Origin: Streptomyces sp. NBC_01216
GTDB lineage: Bacteria; Actinomycetota; Actinomycetes; Streptomycetales; Streptomycetaceae
Direction: 5' to 3'
Assembly: GCF_035994945.1 (NCBI RefSeq)
Contig: NZ_CP108677.1
Location: 6,138,001 to 6,202,000, forward strand
DNA: 64,000 nt
Shown here: positions 1 through 8,906 of the stretch, one piece after another
Numbering within the stretch: position 1 is the stretch's first letter
Layout of the letters: the number at the start of each line of letters is the position of its first letter
Program-made: the position numbers and the translations under genes
The notes under the pieces: generated by a model
The model's database searches: none
Told to the model about the DNA's origin: nothing
What the model saw: only the letters and a program-made list of their open reading frames with translations

Positions 1-1052
1 TCGGGCCGTGACACCTCGTCGGCGCCCTCGCCGACGGGCGCGACGATCCAGTGCTTGACCGTCGGCTTGGGGAAGCCGGTCTTCAGCGAGCCGCGTTCGA
101 GCAGCTTCAGCTGGTCGTGGATCTGCCGGACGATGTCCCAGGCGCGGAAGTCGTGGATCTCCTTGCCCTCCTGGGGGACCAGCTCCTCGGCGAGGGTCCA
201 GCTGCCCCAGCGGGTGCCCATGCCGAGTATGCCCTTGGGCCCGGCGTAGAAGAGGACGTTCGACTGCTGCTCGGCGCTGAGTTTCTCCAGGGACTGCCGC
301 AGCTCCTCGGCCGCCGTCTGCCCCGGGTCCTGTGGCACCGCCTCGGGGATCTTGGCCCCGATGCCGCCGCCGCTGAGAAGGGAGTCCCAGCGGGCGCGCA
401 GGTCCCGTGCGGTGGACTCGCAGACCCGCTTCGCCAGCAGCCAGCCGACGACCGGGGCCACCAGCATGGCGCGGAGGTAGATCGGCAGGACGCCGTCGAA
501 GGGCAGCCTGAACAGCGCGATCGCGGCGAGCAGCGCGACGCCGATGAGGAGGGCCGTGCCCAGCGCGCTCGCGCGCTTGTCGTCGGTGCCCGCCAGGACC
601 CGGCGGAGCTTCACGACACCGAGCCACAGGAGCAGGCCGGGCAGGAACAGCACGCCGAAGACGAGCGTGATCAGAGTGAGCCGGGTGTCACGCTGCTTCC
701 GGATGCGGGTCGCGGCCAGGCAGTGCTCCACCACGGGCTGCGGCTCGGTGCCGAAGGACTGGATCAGCGCCTTGCGGGCACCGCCGAGCATGCGCACCTG
801 CACGGCCCGGGAGAACGCCTCACCGAGGTCCGGTTTGAACAGGGAGAACCACTTGCCCTCCTTGACGGTCGACTTGTGCCAGTCGTTGTCTGCCTTGAGG
901 ATCTCCTCCACCGGGCTGTCACGGTAGGCGGCGGAGGCGAGGGCATGGGTCGCCGCCGTCTGTCCGTCCGTGCCCTGGAGGGGGATCTGTGCCCCGGGTC
1001 CGAAACTGCCGATGCTCACTGCCGCCCCCATCGCCGCTGCCCGCTGGCCCAC
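1..1052 (-). CDS. Unidentified membrane protein, 3' end cut by window edge
   Basis: The minus-strand frame stays open from about 1052 to the window edge, giving about 350 residues with strong third-position GC. I do not recognise the family. The N-terminal ~120 residues are soluble-looking and slightly acidic to neutral. Three hydrophobic segments follow at about residues 122-145, 161-180 and 188-206, then a charged C-terminal region rich in Glu, Lys and Gln. I chose the GTG at 1052 because GAGGGAA lies about 6 nt upstream. In-frame ATG (1031) and GTG (1019) codons are alternatives. It is on the same strand as the next gene, but its start is 160 bp beyond that gene's stop. The function is unknown and the true C terminus is outside the window. 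Confidence 0.7.
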   Translation of the reverse strand, partial: MGQRAAAMGAAVSIGSFGPGAQIPLQGTDGQTAATHALASAAYRDSPVEEILKADNDWHKSTVKEGKWFSLFKPDLGEAFSRAVQVRMLGGARKALIQSFGTEPQPVVEHCLAATRIRKQRDTRLTLITLVFGVLFLPGLLLWLGVVKLRRVLAGTDDKRASALGTALLIGVALLAAIALFRLPFDGVLPIYLRAMLVAPVVGWLLAKRVCESTARDLRARWDSLLSGGGIGAKIPEAVPQDPGQTAAEELRQSLEKLSAEQQSNVLFYAGPKGILGMGTRWGSWTLAEELVPQEGKEIHDFRAWDIVRQIHDQLKLLERGSLKTGFPKPTVKHWIVAPVGEGADEVSRP

Positions 1053-1212
1053 CGGGTTTCCCTCTGCGGGCTGTTCCCCACGCTCGTGCCCCGCACACCT
1101 TCCGAACTGGGCACCTCAGCGTAGCGGGGTACGCGCGGATGCGTCACCGTGCGGCCGAATGCCGCCCCCTGAAAGGGAATTGAGGGGGCGACACCGACCG
1201 TAGGACCGTCGG

Positions 1213-3420
1213 CTACGATCCGTTCGCGCTCGATGCGCGCATCCGGTCCGCGAGCTGCGCCGGCATGGCCTGGTGCCGGGAGTAGGCGCGTTCGAAGCGG
1301 CCGGTTCCGTGCGAGACGGACCGCAGTTCGACGGCGTACGTGCCGATCTCGATCTCGGGTACCTCCGCACGTACCAGGGTGCGCCCCGGTCCGGCCTGTT
1401 CGGTGCCGACGACCCGGCCGCGCCGGCCCGACAGGTCGCTCATCACCGGGCCCACGTACTCGTCCGGTACGAGGACCCGTACCTCGGCCACCGGTTCGAG
1501 CAGCTGGACGCCCGCCTCCGCCGCCGCCTCGCGCAGCGCCAGCGCGCCGGCCGTCTGGAAGGCGGCGTCCGAGGAGTCGACCGAGTGCGCCTTGCCGTCG
1601 CGCAGGGTGATCCGCACGTCCACCAGCGGGTATCCGGCGTCCACACCGCGCGCCGCCTGGGCCCGTACGCCCTTCTCGACGGAGGGGATGAACTGGCGCG
1701 GCACGGCACCGCCCACCACCTTGTCGACGAACTCCACGCCGCTGCCCACGGGCAGCGGTTCCACGTCGATCTCGCAGATGGCGTACTGGCCGTGCCCGCC
1801 CGACTGCTTCACGTGCCGGCCCCGGCCCGCGGCGGCGGCGCCGAAGGTCTCGCGGAGCGCGACCTTGTGGGGCACGGTGTCGACCTGCACCCCGTAGCGG
1901 TCGCGCAGCCGCTCCAGGGCTACGTCCCGGTGCGCCTCGCCCAGGCACCACAGGACGATCTGGCGGGTGTCCTGGTTCTGTTCCAGCCGCATCGTCGGGT
2001 CCTCGGCGACCAGCCGGGCCAGCCCCTGGGACAGCTTGTCCTCGTCGGCCTTGCTGTGCGCCTCGATGGCGAGCGGCAGCAGCGGGTCGGGCATCGTCCA
2101 GGGCCGTATGAGCAGCGGGTCGTCCTTCGCGGAGATCGTGTCCCCGGTCTCGGCGTGGCCGAGCCGGCCGACGCAGGCCAGGTCGCCCGCGACGCAGTGC
2201 GCGAGCGGGCGCTGCTGCTTGCCGAACGGTGAGGTCAGCGCGCCGACCCGTTCGTCGACGTCGTGGTCCTCGTGGCCCCGGTCGGTCAGGCCGTGGCCCG
2301 AGACGTGGACGGTCTCGTCGGGACGCAGGGTGCCGGAGAAGACCCGGACGAGCGAGATCCGGCCGACGTAGGGGTCCGACGCCGTCTTGACGACCTCGGC
2401 GACGAGCGGCCCCTCCGGGTCGCAGGTGAGCGGTGGGCGAGGGGTGCCGTCCGGTGTGGTGACGGCGGGGAGGGGGCGCTCCGGCGGCGTGGGGAAGCCC
2501 CCGGTGATCAGCTCCAGGAGTTCCACGGTCCCCAGACCCTGCCGGCCGCCGTCGGGCGCGGGCGCCGCGGCGAGTACCGGATGGAAGGAGCCGCGGGCCA
2601 CGGCCTTCTCCAGGTCGTCGACGAGCGTCTTGACGTCGATCCGCTCGCCGCCGAGGTACCGGTCCATCAGGGACTCGTCCTCGCTCTCGGCGATGATCCC
2701 CTCGATGAGACGGCCGCGGCTCTCCTCGATGAGCGCGCGCTGGGCGTCGTCCGGGGGCTCCTCCCGCCGTTCGCCGGTCGAGTAGTCGAGGATCCGTTCC
2801 GAGAGGAGGCCGAGGAGACCGGTCGTTCGTGCGTGCCCGTCCGGCCCTTCGACGCCCTGCACGGGCAGGTAGAGGGGAAGGACGGCGTCGGGGTCGTCGC
2901 CGCCGAAGATCCGGCCGCAGACGGCCGTGAGTTCGTCGAAGCCGGTGCGGGCCGTGTCCAGATGGGTCACGACGATCGCGCGGGGCATGCCGACGGCCGC
3001 GCACTCCTCCCAGACCACGCGGGTCGCCGCGGCCACGGAATCGGCCTCCTGGGCGGCCGACACCACGAAGAGGGCCGCGTCCGCGGCGCGCAGACCGGCC
3101 CGGAGCTCCCCGACGAAGTCGGCGTATCCCGGGGTGTCCAGGAGGTTGATCTTGCATCCGCCCCACTCGACGGGGACGAGCGAGAGCTGTACGGAACGTT
3201 GCCGGCGGTGCTCGATCTCGTCGTGGTCGGAGAGCGTCCCGCCGTCCTCGACGCGTCCGGCCCGGTTGACCGCTCCGGCGGTCAGCGCGAGTGCCTCGAC
3301 GAGCGTCGTCTTGCCCGATCCGCTGTGGCCGACCAGCACCACGTTCCGTACGTCCGAGGGCCGGTCGGCCGTTGGAGCCCTGCCGGCGGCTCCAGGGTGG
3401 GTGTACGCCTTGTCGCCCAT
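1213..3420 (-). CDS. Elongation factor G-like GTPase (EF-G paralogue)
   Basis: The 735-residue product has the EF-G domain plan: G domain, domain II, then the III-IV-V region ending in RSVSHGTGRFERAYS. The GTPase motifs are unusual. The P-loop is GHSGSGKTT, the switch I region carries HRRQRS in place of the usual ERGIT, G3 is DTPGYADF (the catalytic His of DTPGH is Tyr), and THLD stands where NKxD is expected. This is the pattern of the actinobacterial EF-G-like family, distinct from housekeeping fusA. Its cellular role is not settled, so a translation or ribosome-related role is inference. The ATG at 3420 has GGGAGGAAC 3-8 nt upstream. The frame stays open to 4158, but that extension covers the pgsA promoter and 5' end and is rejected. 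Confidence 0.88.
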   Translation of the reverse strand: MGDKAYTHPGAAGRAPTADRPSDVRNVVLVGHSGSGKTTLVEALALTAGAVNRAGRVEDGGTLSDHDEIEHRRQRSVQLSLVPVEWGGCKINLLDTPGYADFVGELRAGLRAADAALFVVSAAQEADSVAAATRVVWEECAAVGMPRAIVVTHLDTARTGFDELTAVCGRIFGGDDPDAVLPLYLPVQGVEGPDGHARTTGLLGLLSERILDYSTGERREEPPDDAQRALIEESRGRLIEGIIAESEDESLMDRYLGGERIDVKTLVDDLEKAVARGSFHPVLAAAPAPDGGRQGLGTVELLELITGGFPTPPERPLPAVTTPDGTPRPPLTCDPEGPLVAEVVKTASDPYVGRISLVRVFSGTLRPDETVHVSGHGLTDRGHEDHDVDERVGALTSPFGKQQRPLAHCVAGDLACVGRLGHAETGDTISAKDDPLLIRPWTMPDPLLPLAIEAHSKADEDKLSQGLARLVAEDPTMRLEQNQDTRQIVLWCLGEAHRDVALERLRDRYGVQVDTVPHKVALRETFGAAAAGRGRHVKQSGGHGQYAICEIDVEPLPVGSGVEFVDKVVGGAVPRQFIPSVEKGVRAQAARGVDAGYPLVDVRITLRDGKAHSVDSSDAAFQTAGALALREAAAEAGVQLLEPVAEVRVLVPDEYVGPVMSDLSGRRGRVVGTEQAGPGRTLVRAEVPEIEIGTYAVELRSVSHGTGRFERAYSRHQAMPAQLADRMRASSANGS

Positions 3421-3799
3421 GATGTTCCTCCCGATCGCTTGCACGGTGAGGTGGGGGGGCGCGGGCGCGGGGGAGTGGCGGCGGCGTGTCGCGAACGGCT
3501 CCGGCGATGCCCGCGGTGGTCCTTCGAGCTTTGCACCGACGTCATGGCCCGTCCATACGTCGTACGTGCGAGGTCCCCCACACCGCGCGTACGCGGCACG
3601 CCCCCGGGTCGTCCGGGCGCCGCCCCGGCGAGGCCCCGCACCCCCCGGCGAGACGGGCCGGAAGGCGTCCCGCCGCGTCCGGACGGCGGGGCCGCGACGC
3701 GAGGGAGCGGGTGCCGACGGTGCGGCGGGGTGGTCCTGGCTACGATGGGCGGGCCGGTGGTCATCGGGACCGCCCGGCCCACCGAACCTCGGGAAGGCC
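3421..3799. promoter_or_regulatory. Divergent intergenic region, EF-G-like / pgsA
   Basis: This 379-bp gap separates two divergent genes and should hold both promoters. I see no supported gene in it. A possible pgsA -10, TACGAT, lies at 3741-3746 but has no convincing -35. A short palindrome-rich stretch around 3555-3570 (ACGTCGTACGT) could be a regulatory site for the minus-strand gene. Nothing else stands out. Confidence 0.4.
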
Positions 3800-4462
3800 A
3801 TGCTGAACAAGTACGCGCGTGCATTCTTCACGCGTGTCCTCACACCGTTCGCCGCGTTTCTGCTCCGCCGGGGCGTCAGCCCGGACGCGGTCACCCTCGT
3901 GGGCACGGCCGGAGTGATGGCGGGTGCGCTGGTCTTCTTCCCCAGGGGCGAGTTCTTCTGGGGCACGATCGTCATCACCCTGTTCGTCTTCTCCGACCTC
4001 GTCGACGGCAACATGGCCCGGCAGGCCGGGATCTCCAGCCGATGGGGCGCGTTCCTCGACTCGACCCTGGACCGGGTCGCCGACGGGGCGATCTTCGGCG
4101 GCTTCGCGCTCTGGTACGCCGGCAAGGGCGACGACAACGTGCTGTGCGCGGTCGCCATCTTCTGCCTCGCCAGCGGCCAGGTCGTCTCCTACACCAAGGC
4201 GCGGGGCGAGTCGATCGGCCTGCCCGTCGCCGTCAACGGCCTGGTCGAACGGGCCGAGCGGCTGGTGATCTCGCTGGTCGCCGCGGGCCTGGCCGGGCTG
4301 CACGCCTTCGGCGTCCCGGGCATCCAGGTCCTGTTGCCGATCGCGCTGTGGATCGTGGCGGCGGGCTCCGCGGTGACACTGGGGCAGCGGGTCGTGACGG
4401 TACGGCGCGAGGCAGCGGAGGCCGACGCGGCCGCCGCCCGGGGCAGCGAGACGTCCTCGTGA
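3800..4462 (+). CDS. pgsA: CDP-alcohol phosphatidyltransferase, phosphatidylinositol phosphate synthase
   Basis: The 220-residue polytopic membrane enzyme carries the complete CDP-alcohol phosphatidyltransferase signature DGxxAR(x8)GxxxD(x3)D at about residues 73-95, starting DGNMAR and ending LDSTLD. These residues bind metal and the CDP-diacylglycerol substrate. In actinobacteria this gene, placed directly before the PIM acyltransferase and mannosyltransferase, makes phosphatidylinositol phosphate from CDP-DAG and inositol phosphate rather than phosphatidylglycerophosphate. That assignment rests on neighbourhood. The ATG at 3800 follows GGGAAGG closely. The stop overlaps the next start by 4 nt (GTGA), so translation is probably coupled. 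The C-terminal tail after about residue 200 is Ala/Glu-rich. Confidence 0.9.
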   Translation: MLNKYARAFFTRVLTPFAAFLLRRGVSPDAVTLVGTAGVMAGALVFFPRGEFFWGTIVITLFVFSDLVDGNMARQAGISSRWGAFLDSTLDRVADGAIFGGFALWYAGKGDDNVLCAVAIFCLASGQVVSYTKARGESIGLPVAVNGLVERAERLVISLVAAGLAGLHAFGVPGIQVLLPIALWIVAAGSAVTLGQRVVTVRREAAEADAAAARGSETSS

Positions 4463-5376
4463 GCGGCCTCGGGGACCGGCTGACCGACGGCCTCTACGGG
4501 CTCGGCTGGGCGACCGTCAAGAAGCTGCCGGAGCCGGTGGCGGCCGGACTCGGCCGCCGGATCGCCGACTTCGCGTGGAAGCGCCGCGGCAGGAGCGTGC
4601 TGCGCCTGGAGTCCAACCTGGCCCGCGTGGTGCCGGACGCCACCCCCCAGCGGCTCGCCGAGCTGTCCAGGGCCGGCATGCGCTCGTACATGCGCTACTG
4701 GATGGAGTCCTTCCGGCTGCCCACCTGGAGCAGGGAGCGGGTCGAAGGCGGCGTCGACATCAAGGACGTCCACCACCTGGAGGAAGGTCTCGCCTCCGGG
4801 CGGGGCGTCATTCTCGCGCTGCCGCACCTGGCCAACTGGGACCTCGCCGGCGTGTGGGTGACCCGTTCCCTCGGGGTGCCCTTCACCACCGTGGCGGAGC
4901 GGCTCAAGCCGGAGTCGCTCTACGACCGGTTCGTGGCCTATCGCGAGTCGCTCGGCATGGAGGTCCTGCCGCACACCGGGGGCTCCGCCTTCGGCACCCT
5001 GGCCCGCCGGCTGCGGGCCGGCGGGCTGATCTGCCTGGTCGCCGACCGCGACCTGTCGGCCAACGGCACGGAGGTCACCTTCTTCGGCGACACGGCGCGC
5101 ATGCCCGCCGGTCCGGCGATGCTGGCCCAGCAGACCGGTGCCCTGCTGCTGCCGGTGACCCTCTGGTACGAGGAGTCGCCGGTGATGAAGGGACGGGTGT
5201 ACGCACCCGTCGACGTGCCCGAGACGGGCACGCGGGCCGAGAAGACGTCCGTGATGACCCAGGCGCTGGCCGACGCGTTCGCCACCGGCATCGCCGACCA
5301 CCCGGAGGACTGGCACATGCTGCAACGACTGTGGCTCGCCGACCTGGAGGAGCGCGGGGAGGACCGGACCGCGTGA
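4459..5376 (+). CDS. Phosphatidylinositol mannoside acyltransferase (LpxL/HtrB superfamily)
   Basis: The 305-residue protein belongs to the LpxL/HtrB/PatA lysophospholipid acyltransferase superfamily. The catalytic HxxxxD motif is visible as HLANWD at about residue 122, followed by the downstream acyl-acceptor motif region containing VADRDLSANG and FFGDTARMPAGPA. In mycobacteria the orthologous PatA (Rv2611c) acylates the mannose of PIM1/PIM2 at the cytoplasmic face of the membrane. The same role is inferred here from position between PI synthase and a PimA-like transferase. The GTG start at 4459 overlaps the pgsA stop, and its own stop overlaps the next start by 4 nt. I assign no symbol because activity in Streptomyces is not shown by sequence. 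Confidence 0.87.
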   Translation: MSGLGDRLTDGLYGLGWATVKKLPEPVAAGLGRRIADFAWKRRGRSVLRLESNLARVVPDATPQRLAELSRAGMRSYMRYWMESFRLPTWSRERVEGGVDIKDVHHLEEGLASGRGVILALPHLANWDLAGVWVTRSLGVPFTTVAERLKPESLYDRFVAYRESLGMEVLPHTGGSAFGTLARRLRAGGLICLVADRDLSANGTEVTFFGDTARMPAGPAMLAQQTGALLLPVTLWYEESPVMKGRVYAPVDVPETGTRAEKTSVMTQALADAFATGIADHPEDWHMLQRLWLADLEERGEDRTA

Positions 5377-6548
5377 GGATCGGCATCGTCTGCCCCTATT
5401 CCTGGGACGTGCCCGGTGGCGTCCAGTTCCACATCCGCGACCTCGCCGAGCACCTGATCCGGCTCGGGCACGAGGTCTCCGTCCTCGCCCCCGCCGACGA
5501 CGAGACGCCGCTGCCCCCGTACGTCGTCTCGGCGGGCCGGGCCGTGCCGGTGCCGTACAACGGCTCCGTGGCACGGCTCAACTTCGGCTTCCTGTCGGCC
5601 GCCCGCGTCCGGCGCTGGCTCCACGACGGCACCTTCGACGTCATTCACATCCACGAGCCGGCTTCCCCGTCGCTCGGGCTGCTGAGCTGTTGGGCGGCGC
5701 AGGGCCCGATCGTGGCCACGTTCCACACCTCGAACCCGCGCTCGCGGGCGATGATCGCCGCGTACCCGATCCTCCAGCCGGCGCTGGAGAAGATCAGCGC
5801 GCGGATCGCGGTCAGCGAGTACGCCCGGCGCACGCTGGTGGAACACCTCGGCGGCGACGCGGTCGTCATCCCCAACGGCGTCGACGTCGACTTCTTCGCG
5901 CGCGCCGAACCCAGGAAGGAATGGCAGGGCGGGACACTCGGCTTCATCGGACGCATCGACGAGCCCCGCAAGGGCCTGCCGGTGCTCATGAGGGCCCTGC
6001 CCAGGATCCTCGCGGAACGTCCCGGCAGCCGGCTCCTGGTGGCCGGGCGCGGCGACGAGGAGGAGGCCGTCGCCTCCCTGCCGTCCGAGATGCGGTCACG
6101 CGTCGAGTTCCTCGGCATGGTCAGCGACGAGGACAAGGCGCGGCTGCTGCGCAGTGTCGACGTGTACGTCGCCCCGAACACCGGGGGCGAGAGCTTCGGC
6201 ATCATCCTCGTCGAGGCCATGTCGGCGGGCGCGCCGGTACTCGCCTCCGACCTGGACGCCTTCGCCCAGGTGCTCGACCAGGGCGGAGCGGGCGAGCTGT
6301 TCGCCAACGAGGACGCCGACGCGCTGGCCGACGCGGCCGTCAGGCTGCTGGCGGACGAGGAGCGGCGGACCGAACTGCGGACCAGGGGCAGCGCGCACGT
6401 GCGGCGCTTCGACTGGTCGACCGTGGCCGCGGACATCCTGGCGGTGTACGAGACGGTCACGGACGGGGCGGCCTCGGTAGCGGCGGACGAGCGCACCGGC
6501 CTGCGGGCCAGGTTCGGCCTGGCACGGGACCAGGGCGCCGCGCGCTGA
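5373..6548 (+). CDS. pimA: Phosphatidyl-myo-inositol mannosyltransferase (GT4 family)
   Basis: The 391-residue GT-B glycosyltransferase begins RIGIVCPYSWDVPGGVQFH, the glycine-rich N-terminal loop typical of PimA. In the C-terminal Rossmann domain it has FIGRIDEPRKG, the donor-binding region, and the GT4 EX7E pair in ESFGIILVE at about residue 273. PimA transfers mannose from GDP-mannose to phosphatidylinositol on the inner membrane face, the first step of PIM synthesis. The GTG start overlaps the acyltransferase stop (GTGA), making the third gene of a coupled pgsA-acyltransferase-pimA operon. The acceptor is inferred from this context. Another GT4 mannosyltransferase is the main alternative. 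Confidence 0.87.
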   Translation: MRIGIVCPYSWDVPGGVQFHIRDLAEHLIRLGHEVSVLAPADDETPLPPYVVSAGRAVPVPYNGSVARLNFGFLSAARVRRWLHDGTFDVIHIHEPASPSLGLLSCWAAQGPIVATFHTSNPRSRAMIAAYPILQPALEKISARIAVSEYARRTLVEHLGGDAVVIPNGVDVDFFARAEPRKEWQGGTLGFIGRIDEPRKGLPVLMRALPRILAERPGSRLLVAGRGDEEEAVASLPSEMRSRVEFLGMVSDEDKARLLRSVDVYVAPNTGGESFGIILVEAMSAGAPVLASDLDAFAQVLDQGGAGELFANEDADALADAAVRLLADEERRTELRTRGSAHVRRFDWSTVAADILAVYETVTDGAASVAADERTGLRARFGLARDQGAAR

Positions 6549-6657
6549 CCCGGGCCGGTCGGACCGTGCCTGCCCGGGAGGGTCCCTCCGGACGCGCCGC
6601 GACCGTTCCCCCGCCCGCCCCCGCGCACGCCGGGAGGGTCCGCCGCCCCCGCCCCGG

Positions 6658-6663
6658 TAGCCT
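6658..6663 (+). promoter_or_regulatory. Candidate -10 element, leaderless start of LemA-like gene
   Basis: TAGCCT fits TAnnnT and ends 8 nt before the GTG at 6672, with no Shine-Dalgarno sequence between. This spacing places the transcript start at or within a base or two of the start codon, which is the hallmark of leaderless mRNA in Streptomyces. No clear -35 is visible. Confidence 0.45.
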
Positions 6664-6671
6664 GTGCGCCC

Positions 6672-7214
6672 GTGACCGAAACCCTGATCTGGACCGTCGT
6701 CGCACTGATCGCGATCGGCCTGTACCTCAGCTGGACCGCGGGACGCCTCGACCGGCTGCACTCGCGCATCGACGCCGCCCGCGCCGCTCTCGACGCCCAG
6801 CTGCTGCGCCGGGCCTCGGTCGCCCAGGAGCTGGCCACCTCGGGCGTCCTCGACCCCGCCGCCTCGATCGTGCTCTACGAGGCCGCCCACGCCGCGCGCC
6901 AGGCAGAGGAGGACCACCGCGAGGTGGCTGAGAGCGAGCTGAGCCAGGCCCTGCGAGCCGTCTTCGGCGAGACCGAGCAGGTCGAGGCGGTCCGGGCGGC
7001 CCCGGGTGGCGAGGAGGCCGCCGGCGAGCTCGCCGCCGCGGTCCGCAGGGTGCCGATGGCCCGCAGGTTCCACAACGACGCCGTGCGTGCCGCCCGGGCC
7101 CTGCGCCGCCACCGCAAGGTCCGCTGGTTCCGGCTCGCCGGCCACGCCCCGTTCCCGCTGGCCTTCGAAATGGACGACGAACCGCCGTCGGCCCTTGCCG
7201 ATCGCCCCGCCTGA
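6672..7214 (+). CDS. LemA-like membrane-anchored coiled-coil protein
   Basis: The 180-residue protein has one N-terminal transmembrane segment at about residues 4-22, then a long helical, Ala/Arg/Glu-rich region. The part around [16 protein letters not shown], followed by an FPLAFEM tail, resembles the LemA family pattern of a short N-terminal anchor with an antiparallel helical bundle outside the membrane. The similarity is recalled rather than computed, and the function is unknown. It sits between pimA and pdxS but has its own likely leaderless promoter, so it need not belong to the PIM operon. The GTG at 6672 lacks a ribosome binding site, consistent with leaderless translation. Confidence 0.75.
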   Translation: MTETLIWTVVALIAIGLYLSWTAGRLDRLHSRIDAARAALDAQLLRRASVAQELATSGVLDPAASIVLYEAAHAARQAEEDHREVAESELSQALRAVFGETEQVEAVRAAPGGEEAAGELAAAVRRVPMARRFHNDAVRAARALRRHRKVRWFRLAGHAPFPLAFEMDDEPPSALADRPA

Positions 7215-7258
7215 CCCGCCCCGCCTGGGAAAACGATCCACCGGCTCCCTATTGGCCC

Positions 7259-7272
7259 TTGCAGTGGACTGG
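7259..7272 (+). promoter_or_regulatory. Possible PdxR (MocR-type) operator upstream of pdxS
   Basis: The sequence TTGCAGTGGACTGG lies about 60 bp before pdxS. Its core GCAGTGGACTG resembles the corynebacterial PdxR motif AAAGTGGWCTA (8 of 11 by eye). PdxR is a MocR-type activator of pdxST, and no pdxR gene is present in this window. The TTGCAG at its left end could alternatively be a -35 hexamer. Confidence 0.3.
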
Positions 7273-7330
7273 TGGTGGCCTGTTTCCTACCTCTTGTCTC
7301 AACACCGCTTTCACGAGTGAGGTCGCCGTC

Positions 7331-8254
7331 GTGTCCACCACGCTTCCCAACACCCCCCAGTCCGCAGACTCCTCGGCGACGGGTACCTCCCGCGTCAAGC
7401 GCGGCATGGCCGAGCAGCTCAAGGGCGGCGTGATCATGGACGTGGTCAACGCCGAGCAGGCGAAGATCGCCGAGGACGCCGGTGCCGTGGCCGTCATGGC
7501 CCTGGAGCGCGTCCCCGCCGACATCCGCAAGGACGGCGGCGTCGCCCGCATGTCGGACCCCAACATGATCGAAGAGATCATCGGCGCCGTCTCCATCCCG
7601 GTCATGGCCAAGTCCCGCATCGGCCACTTCGTGGAGGCCCAGGTCCTCCAGTCCCTCGGCGTCGACTACATCGACGAGTCCGAGGTCCTGACCCCGGCCG
7701 ACGAGGTCAACCACTCCGACAAGTGGGCCTTCACCACCCCCTTCGTCTGCGGCGCCACCAACCTCGGCGAGGCCCTGCGCCGCATCGCCGAGGGCGCGGC
7801 CATGATCCGCTCCAAGGGCGAGGCCGGCACCGGCAACGTCGTCGAGGCGGTCCGCCACCTGCGCCAGATCAAGAACGAGATCGCCAAGCTGCGCGGCTTC
7901 GACAACAACGAGCTCTTCGCGGCGGCCAAGGACCTGCGCGCTCCTTACGAGCTCGTCAAGGAGGTCGCCGAGCTCGGCAAGCTCCCGGTCGTGCTCTTCT
8001 CCGCCGGTGGCGTCGCCACCCCCGCCGACGCCGCGCTGATGCGCCAGCTGGGTGCCGAGGGCGTCTTCGTCGGCTCCGGCATCTTCAAGTCCGGTGACCC
8101 GGCCAAGCGTGCCGCCGCCATCGTGAAGGCCACCACCTTCTACGACGACCCGAAGGTCATCGCGGACGCCTCCCGCAACCTGGGCGAGGCCATGGTCGGC
8201 ATCAACTGCGACACCCTGCCCGAGGCCGAGCGCTACGCGAACCGGGGCTGGTGA
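7331..8254 (+). CDS. pdxS: Pyridoxal 5'-phosphate synthase, lyase subunit PdxS
   Basis: The 307-residue protein matches the SOR/SNZ family along its whole length, with conserved stretches [30 protein letters not shown] and [11 protein letters not shown]. It condenses ribose 5-phosphate, glyceraldehyde 3-phosphate and ammonia to pyridoxal 5'-phosphate. Ammonia comes from the PdxT glutaminase in a 12+12 complex. The active-site lysines lie in MAKSRIGHF and near GEAGTGN. The GTG at 7331 follows a weak GAGGT about 8 nt upstream; an earlier in-frame start at 7259 would lie within the probable promoter. The stop overlaps pdxT (TGATG), so the two subunits are likely made together. Confidence 0.96.
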   Translation: MSTTLPNTPQSADSSATGTSRVKRGMAEQLKGGVIMDVVNAEQAKIAEDAGAVAVMALERVPADIRKDGGVARMSDPNMIEEIIGAVSIPVMAKSRIGHFVEAQVLQSLGVDYIDESEVLTPADEVNHSDKWAFTTPFVCGATNLGEALRRIAEGAAMIRSKGEAGTGNVVEAVRHLRQIKNEIAKLRGFDNNELFAAAKDLRAPYELVKEVAELGKLPVVLFSAGGVATPADAALMRQLGAEGVFVGSGIFKSGDPAKRAAAIVKATTFYDDPKVIADASRNLGEAMVGINCDTLPEAERYANRGW

Positions 8255-8844
8255 TGACCACTCCCGTGATCGGTGTCCTGGCTCTCCAGGGCGACGTACG
8301 GGAGCACCTGATCGCCCTGGCCGCGGCTGACGCCGTGGCCAGGCCGGTCCGGCGCCCCGAGGAGCTGGCCGAGGTCGACGGCCTGGTCGTACCGGGCGGC
8401 GAGTCCACCACCATCTCGAAGCTGGCCCACCTGTTCGGCCTCATGGCGCCGCTGCGCGAGCGCATCGCCGCCGGGATGCCGGTCTACGGCAGCTGCGCCG
8501 GCCTGATCATGCTCGCCGACAAGATCCTCGACCCGCGCTCGGGCCAGGAGACCTTCGGCGGCGTCGACATGATCGTCCGCCGCAACGCCTTCGGCCGCCA
8601 GAACGAGTCCTTCGAGGCCGCCGTCGCGGTCGCCGGGATCGAGGACGGCCCGGTCGAGGGTGTCTTCATCCGCGCCCCCTGGGTCGAGTCCGTCGGAGCC
8701 GAGGTCGAGGTGCTCGCCGAGCACGGCGGCCACATCGTCGCCGTACGGCAGGGCAACGCCCTGGCGACCTCGTTCCACCCCGAACTGACCGGTGACCACC
8801 GCGTCCACGCCCTGTTCGTCGACATGGTGCGCGCCGCGGGGTGA
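8254..8844 (+). CDS. pdxT: Pyridoxal 5'-phosphate synthase, glutaminase subunit PdxT
   Basis: The 196-residue class I glutamine amidotransferase opens with [16 protein letters not shown]. It has the family GGESTT motif, the nucleophile Cys in YGSCAGLI and the His-Glu pair in SFHPEL, completing the catalytic triad. It hydrolyses glutamine and channels ammonia to PdxS. The ATG at 8254 overlaps the pdxS stop. A GTG at 8251 is an equally possible start one codon earlier. There is a 62-bp gap to yebC. Confidence 0.96.
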   Translation: MTTPVIGVLALQGDVREHLIALAAADAVARPVRRPEELAEVDGLVVPGGESTTISKLAHLFGLMAPLRERIAAGMPVYGSCAGLIMLADKILDPRSGQETFGGVDMIVRRNAFGRQNESFEAAVAVAGIEDGPVEGVFIRAPWVESVGAEVEVLAEHGGHIVAVRQGNALATSFHPELTGDHRVHALFVDMVRAAG

Positions 8845-8855
8845 CTCGTCCCCGG

Positions 8856-8861
8856 TAGGAT
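8856..8861 (+). promoter_or_regulatory. Candidate -10 element for yebC
   Basis: TAGGAT lies 45 bp before the yebC start, just after the pdxT stop. No good -35 hexamer is seen. yebC may therefore have its own promoter in addition to readthrough from pdxST. Confidence 0.3.
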
Positions 8862-8906
8862 CTCTGGGGTTCGTTCTGTAATGGGTTACGCGAAGGAGAC
8901 AGGCAG

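Noticed and set aside
3421-4158. N-terminal extension of the EF-G-like protein to 4158
   Set aside because: It would cover the promoter and 5' half of pgsA and its translation is low complexity. The ATG at 3420 has a good ribosome binding site and family N terminus.
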